NCBI GenBank assembly: GCA_022577435.1
Contig: JAKOON010000013.1
Span: 5,057,001-5,121,000 of the forward strand
From: Embiotoca jacksoni
Taxonomy: Eukaryota; Chordata; Actinopteri; Embiotocidae
Direction of reading: 5' to 3'
Length of the DNA stretch: 64,000 nucleotides
Shown here: positions 1-14,030 of the stretch, piece by piece
Layout: each line of letters starts with the position of its first letter
How positions within the stretch are numbered: the stretch's first letter is position 1
Position numbers and translations under genes: made by a program
Notes under the pieces: model-generated
What the model saw: the letters and a program-made list of their open reading frames with translations, nothing else
What the model was told of the DNA's origin: nothing
Database searches by the model: none

Positions 1-689
1 TCTCTCCCTCACTCTCTCAGCGTCTCTCTTTCTTTACATAAACTAACGACTGTGCTGGACTGATCTTTTTTTTTTTTTTTTCTTCTCTCACGGTTCCTTC
101 TCCCCTCCTCCTGTCATGCAATTTTAACCAACTGAGCGCCACGGACATAAGCAGACAGTGATTCATACACACACACACATGCACAGAGCTCCCTTGATTG
201 GTTCACCTCATTTATTTATCACATGCAAATCATGGGATGCCTAGAGATGTTTTTTCTCCTGCTTTCATCTACAGGCATGAATATGGATGTTGGGAGCAAA
301 GTGAGGTTGGAAAAGGAGGGTGGGGGGGTATATGGATGTATATTCTGCGTTTTGTTTTCTTCTATTTATCAACATTTGTCACCTTAATAATATGAATGAT
401 AAAACACTTAATATGGCCACTACTACTGTTGTGTTCTTTTAGTCCAGGGTGGTTTTTGGTCCTTAACAATTATTGAAAGAAAATTTTAATGCACATTTTA
501 GACAATATCTTTCTTCTAACTTTGTTGAAAGCTGGACAATAACGGCACTGAGTGCATTAAGAAGTGAGGCGCAGAAGGAAATATTTTCCTGAGTTTGACC
601 AATGGAATTTGCCTGGGCAGCTCGGAGAGCACAAACCATGATCCTGTTTGTAACCGTAACCGAACGGTTTTGCTGCCTGCCTAACATGG
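1..689. other. Non-coding, CT/T-rich start of window
   Basis: No gene is visible. The first 120 bases are pyrimidine-rich with a T run near 67-82. A perfect octamer (ATGCAAAT, POU-type site) lies at 223-230. Short open frames here match nothing I know. Confidence 0.6.
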
Positions 690-965
690 TATCACGCAGA
701 AGCGTGCCATACGTGAGTCACGTTGCCACAGACCACCGTGTCAGCGTCAGGTTTTGCCTCGCCTCGGCATGAAAAGTATAGTACCTTGAGTTTAGAAACT
801 AAAAACCTCGATTGGGTTTCAGATACGATCATGGTTTGGGTTAAATGTAACATGGTTGCAATATCGTCAAGTTTAGACACCAAAACTACTTGGATTGGGA
901 TAAGATAATGTATTGGGTTAAAGTAAGTGATTTTATGTAAGTAGCATCACATACTGTATGTCAAG
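690..965 (+). repeat. Degenerate teleost interspersed repeat, copy A
   Basis: The stretch carries phrases I recognise from a common teleost repeat: CGGCATGAAAAGTATAGTACC near 767-787, ATCATGGTTTGGGTTAAA at 829-846 and CACCAAAACTACTTGG at 879-894. A second copy lies in the opposite orientation at 19640-19860. The copy is old, its ends are not sharp, and no transposase frame is visible. The class is not assignable by eye. The small frames on both strands here are probably repeat-derived noise. Confidence 0.55.
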
Positions 966-1587
966 TCATTTATGTAACGTATGCAACATAAGTAAAATTT
1001 ATTACACTATCAAAGTAACTTGCTTAAAAAATATGCACCTTGACTTTTGCTTTCTCAAGGACTCAAACAATGATATCCCAGCTGAAAGTCCTGTGTTTGT
1101 TCCATCCAACTTCCACTGACATCCTCCCAACACAAGCTTTGTCACTCTTAGTACTTCATCACATGAACGTCTTTATGAGCTGCATGTACTTTTTACGTCA
1201 ATGCAAGACATGACTCTGGTCGTCTAGTGGACTGACAGGTGTATTACACACTTCGGCGTAATACCGAGCTGAATTATTTATGTACTGCAATTTTTGAACT
1301 TAAAACTCAGAGTTCATTTGTGAATGGGAGCAAATGTAGCATCATGCCTTCTCAAAGGTCTGTATGGCTGTTTTCACATAAAATAGTGCACTTGTTCAAT
1401 TTGGCTGCATTCTTTTATGTGATACTACAATTACTGCTTCAGCTACTACAACATTTTTCATGTGATGAGTGTTTTGGAAAAACAAATTTACTTACCAAAA
1501 AGCTTTTGACAGAAAAGAAAGACGTGCAAGTTCTGTAAAAAAACAACAACAAAAAAAACAGTAGAAGTGTGTGCACAGATTATTTAA
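966..1587. other. Non-coding, nothing recognisable
   Basis: AT-rich unique-looking sequence. A 99-codon frame at 1239-1538 lacks any recognisable domain and I treat it as chance. Confidence 0.5.
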
Positions 1588-1640
1588 AAAATTTCCCCTC
1601 GGGGATTAATAAAGTATATACCTACCTACCTACCTATTTA
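1588..1640 (+). mobile_element. 3' tail of a teleost non-LTR retrotransposon/SINE
   Basis: ATTTCCCCTCGGGGATTAAT followed by AAAGTATATA and four TACC units. The small CCCC/GGGG stem, the AATAAAG-like motif and the tetranucleotide tail are the usual 3' end of an abundant teleost LINE/SINE group (probably LINE-2 related; this is recalled, not aligned). Only the tail is recognisable, as expected for a 5'-truncated insertion. Confidence 0.6.
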
Positions 1641-1896
1641 CTCTTTTATGAATTAAAACTTTTGTTCAAGGTTAAAAACTAATTTGACAGAGAGGCCCAT
1701 AAACTCTCATTCAATAAGAACAAGCTGTGGAAAGTTTCCAATTATAAAATAATACTTTTCTGCCTTATAAGAAGAGCCACACACAGACAGGCTGTTGGTG
1801 CTGTATGTCAAGGACATTAGTATTGTGGCAGGCTGGAAGACACCACAGAGCAAGCAACATTAAAGTGAGTTAATGTAGTGCCACTACTGCTTTTAA
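1641..1896. other. Non-coding, nothing recognisable
   Basis: Unique-looking sequence between the retrotransposon tail and the CTTT array. Confidence 0.5.
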
Positions 1897-1993
<97 letters not shown>

Positions 1994-2021
1994 TTCCTTC
2001 CTTCCTTCCTTCCTTCCTTCC
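1897..2021. repeat. Compound (CTTT)n-(CCTT)n microsatellite
   Basis: About 23 perfect CTTT units change at ~1990 into about eight CCTT units. It is a pure polypyrimidine strand of ~125 bases with mirror symmetry, the kind of tract that can form a triplex (H-DNA). Lysine/glutamate- or phenylalanine/leucine-rich frames across it are translation artefacts. Confidence 0.97.
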
Positions 2022-3216
2022 CCTAGTTTCTTTCTGGCGGTTATTCTTCTTTTCCGTCTCTCGTCTGTCCTTCTCTTGCCCATTCTGTATGACTCCTGTT
2101 CCACACTGAATATATGTCTTGATCGAGAGGGGAAGAGTAAATGAGTGTGACAGGGCTGTCATGTATGTTCCCGCAAAGGCCAGCGAGGGCCAGTGCAGAG
2201 ACAGGAGGTGTCATATCCTTACATCTCTCTCTGTTTCTGCCACCAGCTGGACTCTCATCCTCTCTCCTTTTCTGTCACACTCTATCTCTCTCCCATCCTT
2301 TTCTGTCCTCTGTGTCTCTCCTCGCTTCCTGCGTTATGTTTCCGCTGTCGCACTTCTCAGCTCTTTACCTCTACAGATCTCACTCGATCCTCCCACTCAG
2401 GTATTGTTATATCATCTCTGTCCACAATGATTCACCTAAATAAGATGAAATTGGTTAAATATTTTGTTACCAAACAACAAGGCAACATTTTTACATGACA
2501 GCCAACACCTGATTCCTAAACGTCTATTCAGTCTTTCTTGGATGCCATTAGTCCAGTAACAGCTTCGGTCCTCTATCAGTGTCTACAGGATGTGATCAGC
2601 CATTATTTCTGCACTCAAAAAAAGAATAAAAAAATATGAGTAAGCAGGAAAACAACACTTGGTGCTGTGAAACGGCACATGATCAGATTTTATGACCTAG
2701 ACCTCATCATCATTGTAACTTCCGCCTTCTCACTCTGCTTCACTCTTTGTGTCGTTTTTCCTTTTCCTTTAACCACACTCTGTCTACCAACACCAACTAG
2801 AAACTGTGGATATGTATCAATGTGTACATCAATGTGTACTATGCAGGGATGGTACGTATATTTGCGTAAGCGCTTGTCCTGAACACACGGGGACTAACAC
2901 ACCTACTGTACACATGCACATGTGTGTGACTATAGCCTCCGGGCGACTCAGCAGCAGGAAATCGGTCAGCGGAGCCATCAGAGTAAAAATGGGTCAAATT
3001 GGCCTTTCAACTGCCCTTAATCTTCCAATCATTCGTAAAACCCGCCTGCCGCTCCACAATGCAACTCCAGTCCAAAAAAAACAATGGCAAATAGTTCACT
3101 TCAGCATCTGATGAACACACAAATATCCAACAGGATAAACACTGAAAGCCTGTGTGTGCATGTTTTGTATAAGTATGTTGAAGTGTCAATCTGTGCTTGT
3201 GGCGTTTGCTGCTCAG

Positions 3217-3217
<1 letters not shown>
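2022..3217. other. Non-coding, pyrimidine-rich then plain
   Basis: Roughly 2220-2350 is CT-rich on the + strand. The rest is unremarkable. Three overlapping frames at 2119-2498 come from the CT-rich composition. Confidence 0.5.
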
Positions 3218-3264
<47 letters not shown>

Positions 3265-3275
3265 GTGTGTGTGTT
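3218..3275. repeat. (TG)n microsatellite
   Basis: About 58 bases of TG with one GC interruption near 3259. Confidence 0.96.
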
Positions 3276-4164
3276 TGTGCAATCACTTTGACCACACTCA
3301 CATAGCCTTTCTTGCTCTCAACTCCTGCAGTTGAATGGGGTTTGTTTGCATTGGTAGTGAGTGAGGGAGAGTCACGATCAATGCCAAAACCATTATGGGA
3401 CACACTTTAAGTAGAGCAGCCCCATTTTAGCAATTTGGCAGTAGTTGAGGCCCACATATGGAATTATTTGATCAATAGCCTTGTAGCTTGATAGAGAGGA
3501 GTAAATTATATGATCAATGTTGTGTACGATGTTGCTACCTGCTCACTTGGAGAGTTTCTGTTTGTGTGTGTGATTCTGTCTGCGTGTGCTGCGGTGTTTG
3601 TGTACAGACATACATGTGTGGGTGCAGATGTGTAATTCCTGAATGCTTTTGTCCATACATTGTTGGCATGCTGCTGCAGCTGTTGACCGTTTACTTCCCC
3701 TCCTTATTGCAATAAAGGGCTTGTTTCCTGAGTCTCTGTATACTTCTTGCTTTTTCTCCAGGCATAACATGCTCTGTTTGGGAGTGGAAACAGAGAGGGA
3801 TATCAAATGGCAGAGATGAAAATAGAATGAACAGGGAGTAGGGGAGACTGGCTAAATTATTGATGTGTATCATAGTGCCTATAAACACACAACATACTGA
3901 GCTATCTTCTTGGCTATTCACCTCCAACAATACACTCTTTTCACTCCAACAAGTACACCTCTCATACCTCAATATGTATAATATATTTGTGTATAATACA
4001 TGTCCAGGCTCATGTTTACTTACAATGATACACGTGAGTGTCGCACGCATAGAAAAGACTATCAGTGTTCTGTTCGCAGTGAGCGTCTTTTCACAGGAAA
4101 CTCCTGAGCTGAAGTGTCGCCACAATAGGAGGTGACTTCTCATATACAAATACACACAAAGACA
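3276..4164. other. Non-coding, nothing recognisable
   Basis: Plain sequence. A 166-codon minus-strand frame (3691-4191) opens inside the next CA array and has no recognisable domain. A weaker TG-rich patch lies at ~3560-3630. Confidence 0.5.
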
Positions 4165-4719
<555 letters not shown>

Positions 4720-5060
4720 CACTTAGATGCTGAAATATTAAAGTGAGCAGTCAGGTTGTAATTTTCCTGAGAAAGCCGAGGGAAGAGGGGAATAAGTGAA
4801 GCGAGAGAAGGAGGAAGGCGGGGGTGGGGGGGACGAGTGATAGAGATGCAGAGAGAGGAAAGGTATCACCGCTGATCTCTCTTTCGTCTCTTCTTAGAAG
4901 AGACACGGGCACACATTTAATACCGCTACTTTAATTAGCTTGGCTTTATACGGTCTGTCTCTCGCTGCTCTTCTTCTCCACAAGATGTGAATAATTCAGC
5001 AGGAATGGTGTACCGCTGCCTCAAAAAGACAGCAAGTCCACTGATCTGCAATGTATCTGT
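4720..5060. promoter_or_regulatory. Candidate conserved non-coding block
   Basis: Two non-repetitive pieces (4725-4775 and 4905-5055) flank a purine-rich spacer. The second has TTTAATTAGC near 4931 (homeodomain-type TAATTA core) and other AT-rich cores such as AATAATTC. There is no open frame of note. Regulatory function is inferred only from composition and motif content. Confidence 0.3.
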
Positions 5061-5433
5061 GGGAAGGAAAGGCTGAGAGAGAGGCCAGAAAAGAGGTTCT
5101 CCAAAATCAGACGCTGCTTGTCTAAGACCTCAAGACTTTTTGTTCTCGCCAACACATCATGTTTTTTAATAATTACAGGTGGTCGATTGCTTTGCTGGTG
5201 GTGTGCGATTATCTAAACAACCACACACATTAATGTTAGTTAGCTTATTTTTGTGTATATGATCCCTAGTTTGGGCCAGCCTACATGACTGTTTTTCAAA
5301 CAGCAAAAATATAACACGGTAACACACACAAAACCAAAGAACACACGTCAGTCTCAAAATTGAAATCTGCATTGTTTCAGATAACAAACACTCAGTTGGC
5401 TCTTTGCTGTTCTTTTCTCTATCTGCTCTCCTC
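5061..5433. other. Non-coding, nothing recognisable
   Basis: Plain sequence. A 73-codon minus-strand frame at 5166-5387 resembles nothing known. Confidence 0.5.
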
Positions 5434-5668
5434 TCACTCCAACCACTTGAGGCAGATGGCTGCCCTCCTCTCGGCCTGGTTCTGTTTCTTCCTGTTAACA
5501 GGGAGTTTTTCCTTCTAGCTAACGCTCATACGGGAATTGTTGAATTGTTGGGTTCTTCTCTGAAAAAGGTTTAAGGAAAAATGTTCTTTGATAATGACTT
5601 TACTGTTAAGTGCCTTAACATGTTGCGATTTGGCACTATAGAAATAAAACTGAATTGAATTGAATTCA
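5434..5668 (+). mobile_element. Degenerate teleost retroelement tail with (TGAAT)n
   Basis: Recognisable pieces in order are TTGAGGCAGATGGCTGCCC (5448-5466), TCTTCCTGTTAACAGGGAG, GGGAATTGTTG and GATTTGGCACTATAGAAAT, ending in a TGAAT pentamer tail at ~5651-5667. This string is the 3' part of a very abundant teleost interspersed repeat (recalled, class uncertain). The copy is diverged and probably 5'-truncated. Confidence 0.7.
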
Positions 5669-6304
5669 GTATCTGATAGGAAAGTGAAAGGACTGCACAT
5701 ATATTGTTCTGCCATAATTATTTACAATTAGTCTCATTTACCAGTTCACACACTGACACAACAATGGCGGCGAGGCTTCAAAGCTTCATTCACAATAAAT
5801 AGCAGCCCTCACTTTACCATTGAGTATAGCCAATGGCTGTGTAATATGTAATAAACTGGCAACTACAGAAAGTGAATGTGCAGAATTCCACATAAATTGT
5901 AGACTGAACAGCAAAAGTAGAAAAAAAATAGAAAACAAATCTAATTTTCTGTCCTAACAATTGTCTTTTTTTCATCATTTCCTAACATTAAAGTTTTGTA
6001 TGTATTGCAGATTTGTGTTTTATTGCCGTTCTATCAAGCTTGCGCTTCTTTGTGTAAGTTAACCCGTGTCTGTATGAGTGTGTGTAAGGGAATGTTTGTG
6101 TGTCTTGGTATATTAGTATCGCTGTGTGTGTATGTGCTGGTGTGCATGCGTGTCAGACTCTGCTTACCTCACCAATTTGGGTCGATGAGGATGATCTGTC
6201 AGGACATTGCCGGTTGGTGGGGTCGGACATAGTAATGGGAGAAATAGGGATGTAGTTTCTCTTACTTATCATCATATTGATATTGTATGTTGTGTCCAAA
6301 GAGC
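5669..6304. other. Non-coding, nothing recognisable
   Basis: Plain AT-rich sequence, becoming TG-rich from ~6060 to 6150. Confidence 0.5.

Positions 6305-6332
<28 letters not shown>
6305..6332. repeat. (TG)n microsatellite, short
   Basis: 28 bases of TG, 242 bases before a CA array of opposite strand sense. Confidence 0.93.
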
Positions 6333-6335
<3 letters not shown>

Positions 6336-6573
6336 TTATTTGCCATGACAGCCAGTCAAAACTGCACCCTAACTCCCAAAACCACTGCGGTCTCGGGCTC
6401 CCCAGCTAAGCAGCATCACTGTCTGGATGGGTACGCTCGGTGACTGAGTGGGCCCCTGTGTGCTTAGTGGCCCAGACAAGGTGAGAGTTTCTGTGCCGGG
6501 CTGTGGTGGGCTGTCGCCAGTGTCAGCCCTGAAGGCTTCACTGTCACTGCTAGAGGAGAGTCAAGACAGGACT

Positions 6574-6574
<1 letters not shown>

Positions 6575-6623
<49 letters not shown>
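6575..6623. repeat. (AC)n microsatellite
   Basis: 49 bases of uninterrupted AC. Confidence 0.96.
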
Positions 6624-6625
<2 letters not shown>

Positions 6626-6754
6626 GATATAAACACTGCTACCTCAAGTCATCGTTCAGCTTTAGAAGAAGTTTTAATGAGTTGATGATACATGAAATTT
6701 CCCCCTCTTCCCCCCTCTCCTGCACTCTTTCTATCTTTGCCTCTGTCTCTCCTT

Positions 6755-6965
6755 TGTGTGACTTGTCTCCATTCCAATCACAGCTCGCTTCAGTGATTGC
6801 TGAGTCACGTCTGAAATAGAATCGACATGGCAGCCTGAGTCAGCCAGGACAGCAAGCCGAGCACAGATTAGTCATCCTGGCGAGGTGCTTTTGTCCAGGG
6901 ATGATGACAGATCTATGAAATGAACGGTAGAGTGATGCGCCGAGGGTGTCTGCCTGTCTCAACCA
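6755..6965. promoter_or_regulatory. Candidate enhancer with MAF/AP-1 motifs
   Basis: Non-repetitive sequence with TGCTGAGTCA at 6798-6807 and TGAGTCAGC at 6836-6844. Both are three-quarter MARE sites (full consensus TGCTGAGTCAGCA). A third related site, TTAGTCATC, follows near 6868-6876. CCAAT-type and GATGATGA motifs are also present. Such clustering is typical of MAF/NRL/NFE2/AP-1 targets; enhancer activity is inference. Confidence 0.35.
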
Positions 6966-7224
6966 GGATTACGGATACTCCTGAGTGAGTGTGACCGTGG
7001 CTATGTGTGTGTTTGTGTTCGTCTCTATAAAAAGACATGACTCTACAGCTCAATCTCAAAATTAAAGGTAGAATTACCTCTCAGTGTGCTGTATTGTCTC
7101 TTGCTTTTCAGAGTGAGCTGGACAGCTCTGCAGCAACATGAAACAGCGGGACATATAGCAGTAGGTTGGTCAAAGAGAGTGAAATAAAGAGAACAAATTT
7201 TCCTCCTGCACTGATTTATTAGCA
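6966..7224. other. Non-coding, nothing recognisable
   Basis: Plain sequence. A good pyrimidine-tract acceptor-like site precedes 7112, but no exon or donor is convincing. Confidence 0.45.
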
Positions 7225-7640
7225 TGTGTATACTGTATCATGACTTCCCTTCTGCTGGCTACAAGCCGGACAACAACTTGTCTCACTGTTGTATGAGCTG
7301 TCGTGCAGCTTCCCAATCAAACATGATCCGCTGCCACTAATCTTGTTTGCGAATAGATTGGTCACCATAATCCTTTCCACAACAAATAGGCTTCAACAGT
7401 GAAATCCACCCCCAACCAGGTTGAGATGGGCTTTCAAGGTATCACCCATTGAAAATCTGTCAGGAAGAGACGCCTCCGTTATCTAAGTCCTGAAAACTTT
7501 GTCAGTCGCACTGTTATGTCTCATTATCAGACATTCAGGACTTAGTGTTTGATGTTTACCGTCACATTATTAACTGTCTGACAGGCTGCAAAAACATGTA
7601 TTCATCCCTCAAGGGAACCGCAAATAAGCTGTTTTTGTGA
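7225..7640. promoter_or_regulatory. Candidate conserved non-coding block
   Basis: Non-repetitive sequence with CTAATCTTG, CATAATCC (OTX/PITX-like core) and CATTATTAAC. No useful frame. Conservation is a guess from sequence character. Confidence 0.27.
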
Positions 7641-10110
<2,470 letters not shown>

Positions 10111-10124
10111 GTCGTCATGGCAAC
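10111..10124 (+). promoter_or_regulatory. RFX X-box-like site
   Basis: GTCGTCATGGCAAC matches the X-box consensus GTNRCCNNRGYAAC except at one position. One such site per window can arise by chance, and the flanks show no promoter. Confidence 0.2.
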
Positions 10125-10819
10125 AGTAAAAGGGTTTTTAGAAAACTGCCCGGACTCTGTTGTTGAATTGAACAATGCACCCAACCCGCCATCTCCTGAC
10201 AAGGAAAAACTTTAAAACATAACGGGTGGAATGTATTAAGATGTTGCAAAACAGACCTATTGGGTCATGTCGAAATAAACCAGAATTCTCCTTTTATCAT
10301 TTCAACTGCACCCTCAATTCATAAAGCTGACTTACAACTAGGCTTGCATTCATCTATAACTACAGTTTTTACATTTTACAGTGAGTAACAGTGCTTGTGA
10401 GCTTGTACAGAGATTATTTTTCAAGTCGTCAAGATGAATAGAACGATGACATCAATGCCGAGTTGTGAAATTGGAGGTCTAAAATGTCATTTATTTCAAG
10501 GAAACCATAAATGGTCGCTAACAGGATTCCCAAGGCTACTGTGGCAGAAATAGCATGAGCTGTAACAGTGAAAATGTATCTTGAGATGAAACCAACGTAT
10601 AGACTTCTACTATGGTATGGATGTTGTATGGCTAAATTAACACAGACACTTACACACACACAAAGACAAAACTAGGCTGAGAGGTGAGATTTTATAAGGC
10701 AGTGATTTTATCAGTCTTGCACCCTTCTCCTCCATCTACCCTGCCACAGTCCTTTTCTCCTTCCCCTTCCTCCCCTCTGTCCTTCCCCTCGTCCTCCTCC
10801 TTTCATTGTGGACGGTGGT
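10125..10819. other. Non-coding, nothing recognisable
   Basis: Plain sequence followed by a CT-rich stretch (~10720-10805). Confidence 0.5.
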
Positions 10820-11060
10820 GAAATATCAGTATTGTTTACGCAGAAGATTAGGGCAGAATTGGGCAGAAGGCGGTTGTTCTGTGACGATGGAGATAAGATA
10901 GGGGATGGTAGTGTGTGTGTGTGGGGAGAGGGGGGGTGATACCACGCCTTATCTCGGGAGCAGGCGGAGCAGCCATATGAAGTTGTTCATTGTAATTACC
11001 CGTGGCAAGAGTAGATTTCATAGGGAGATTTAGGGGAGAGTGTGACAGAATAAAAGCAAA
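10820..11060. promoter_or_regulatory. Candidate conserved non-coding block
   Basis: Around a GTGTG/GGGGAGAG insert lie AAATATCAGTATTGTTTACG (FOX-type TGTTTAC core) and CATTGTAATTACCCGTGGC (TAATTA-like core, 10988-11006). CCTTATCTC near 10947 is a GATA core. Function is inferred from motif content. Confidence 0.3.
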
Positions 11061-13839
11061 GGAGGGGAAAGGGAAAGAGAAGGTGAGAAAGGGAGAGAAA
11101 GAGGGACGTTTTTAAGATGCGTGGGGAGTGGGCAGTCACAAAACACACATGCCATTATACACACACACCTCACTGTCTGCACATCACTCTGAGTATTTTA
11201 CTGCTCTCATCTGTGATATCTTAAGGCTGCCATATCTTAATGACCTTTTGTAAGTCTAACATCTTAGCCACTGTTCTAATAATCAGCTTCTCATGACTCA
11301 TCCCCATCTTCCCTCTGTTATTCAATCAGTGATCTTTTCTCTCGCTACCCGTCTATTGCTCTCCACTGTAATTATCACACTGGATGAGAATGTCAGGTGC
11401 AGTCAACCAGATATTCATCTTCAAATGGAAAATCAATTCAGTATCTGTGAAAAGTTACTCCTGTTTTTAAGGTTTCATAAAACTTCATGGTTCTTTACAT
11501 GCATGAATACAACATACTGTATCAGAACACAGTTACATTGCACTTAATCGGGAAAACAGCTTATTTGTGTAGAAACTTAATTCCTAGGAGACAGGGTTGC
11601 CATCAAAGATTGTTGCGGCATTACAATTGATTTAAATACAATTGTTATCCATATATCATGATAAGTTTAAAATGTATTCATGTTTATATTAGAAAAGTTA
11701 GTGCAACTTGAAAGGATGCATGAGTTCGTGAGAAAAGTTTCATGTCAGTCGGACATACAGTAATTTATCGATTTATATCCAATCAAATGTAAAGACAGCT
11801 GAGTGCAGTAATACATTCAGTGAAAATTCCATCAGTTATGTGTGTGACAATGTTTTTAATTTATATTTATGAATAAATTCGGCATTTGAAGCAACAAAAT
11901 CCTGTTCAAATCAATTGATCTATTTATTTATTGCCTTTGCTTAAAAAAAAACACCTACATTTATAAGTGGATGCAGCCTGGAGTACAACAGTGTATCCTT
12001 CCTCCATGTATGATAAAAGTTTGTCAGGTTTGGTCAAACACATTAACTAAAACAGCGTTGGAACTAATTATAACTCAATAACTGAAACACATATCCAATA
12101 ATAAGCAGTTGCAAATAGACTTGGCTTCATGGTAGAGCATCAGAAGAAAAAAAATTGTTGGGAACATCTTAAACATTGCTGACACAAAGATTGAGCACCA
12201 AACCCTTATTTTGTTATTTACTCTGTTTTCTTCCATGAAAGAGTTGATCTTTCAACCTCACAGCAGTAGATCACAATGATAAATCCCTCTGACGTGTAGA
12301 TGCAAAAGGTAATACTAACTATTTCTGTACAATTGTCTTTGCTTGTAACCGTCTTTATGTGGATCAAGATTTGACACATCTTCTAGCTTTAATTAATTTT
12401 CCATCTTTCTCTGTTCTTATCATGTAAACCATGTAAAGTTGAGGACAACACATACAGTCTCAGTCTGTGTCTGCCTTTCACGGTAAATGTCACACTGAAA
12501 AATAATGGCAGTTGATTGTATGCAGCGATAAAGGCCATGGGAATTTGTGACGTTATTATGGATATTTTTTTCAATCAACTACCATATTTCATCTCTTATA
12601 AGTCAAATTGTACATATTTTCTGAATTTATACTTTTCACATTGAGGGCGAGATATTGTGCAGTGTGGAAAGTGCAAGTTGTTAAGCAGGTCTTTCAGATC
12701 ACTGAATGCTACCCATGGCCATTACACAAAAAACATGGCAGCAGTTCTGGTGCATTTAAACATTTCTTTTCACCATCTGGTTATTTCAACATGGCAAAGT
12801 CCTCAATGACACTTGTATTAGCTCTAATAAAAGTTATGTTGTAAAAGTTTAGAGAAAAATTACAATTGTTTGATTAAATATTATCTTTAATCTCTCTGCA
12901 CTCTTGATAGCCTACTTCTTACTCAGTCAAGGTCTGTTGAATATCATGAGTAACTATTGGAAAGCAAGAGATTTTTCCAAATGAAATTCACTGTAACTGT
13001 ATTGAATAGGAAACTTAAATTTATGATAATCATATCTCAAAAACTCAGCACATAAACTGGAACTATCATCATCGCTGGGTAGGGTTGTAGGGTCAAAGTA
13101 AAACATGTCTGTGGCTTGGAAAACTCGCTGTGTAACATTAATTTCTACATTAATTAACATTATTTGATTTACTAGCTGTTAAAATGCAGAATAGTGCTCC
13201 TCACCCTCTTCCTTTTTACATGCTTTTCAGGAATGAGTTTAAAAAAGAAGACCAGCTTCAACTGTACTGCTAAAGTAATATAATGTTTATTATAGTGTAC
13301 AGTTGGCATAAAATAAATCACAGGTGGCACTTGACATTCTGCACTAGGGTGTGTGTGCTGTATATGGAGGTCCTGGCTCAAGTACCATAGCATTTTTCAA
13401 AAGATATTTCATGAATGCTACAGGTGAACCCGCATTAGCCTACACTAATTGTCTAATTATGATGTTGGATTTAATAATGAAGAAATGTTGTTGACCTTCA
13501 ATTGACCCACTTGACTGAATCCGATTGAGGGACCATTTTATGAGAAGTATGACAGAAATCAATGAAGGGCAGACATTTCAGTGATTCACAGTTGAAACAG
13601 CATCATATAGTCCAGGTCGTTTGCTGTTAACCGTGAGGCTCTGTGTTGAGAAAAGAGGTTTCTTGAATGGGAAACGTACTGACACACTTTGTGTATTGAC
13701 AACCTCTTATTTTGCTTAAGCGAAGGTTAATGTCTGAGAAGTTTTTAGGCTTTAAAATTCAAAGCATTTTAATGAAAAATATACTTCCAGGAAACTTATT
13801 TATACATGAAAAACAGCTGTTTCTTTTGCTCCCTATCTG
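11061..13839. other. Non-coding, AT-rich, nothing recognisable
   Basis: Long plain stretch with purine-rich sequence at 11050-11105 and AT-rich sequence elsewhere. Frames at 11293-11547, 12389-12574, 12608-12844, 12954-13160 and 13172-13393 have no recognisable domain, no signal or membrane pattern worth noting, and no codon bias I can see. Confidence 0.5.
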
Positions 13840-14030
13840 TAACAGTGGACAAATTGGCTGTTTAGCCTGCAGTTGCTAATCTGTTAGCTTGTCTTATCTG
13901 AGCCCTTATCTTCACAGTGTCAACACTGTTGACTGACACATACACACACTTTACGGCACACTTCATTATTCAGGCCCTCATTAGCTCTGCTTAAAGAGAT
14001 GCTAATGTTAAGCTAATGTAACGCATGCAT
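13840..14030. promoter_or_regulatory. Candidate conserved non-coding block
   Basis: Repeated TAAT-containing cores (GCTAATCTG, CATTAGCTC, TGCTAATG, GCTAATG) and two TTATC cores within 190 bases. It could be an enhancer or simply biased sequence. Confidence 0.22.

Noticed and set aside
1817..2162. Lys/Glu-rich and Phe/Leu-rich frames
   Set aside because: Pure translation of the (CTTT)n-(CCTT)n microsatellite.
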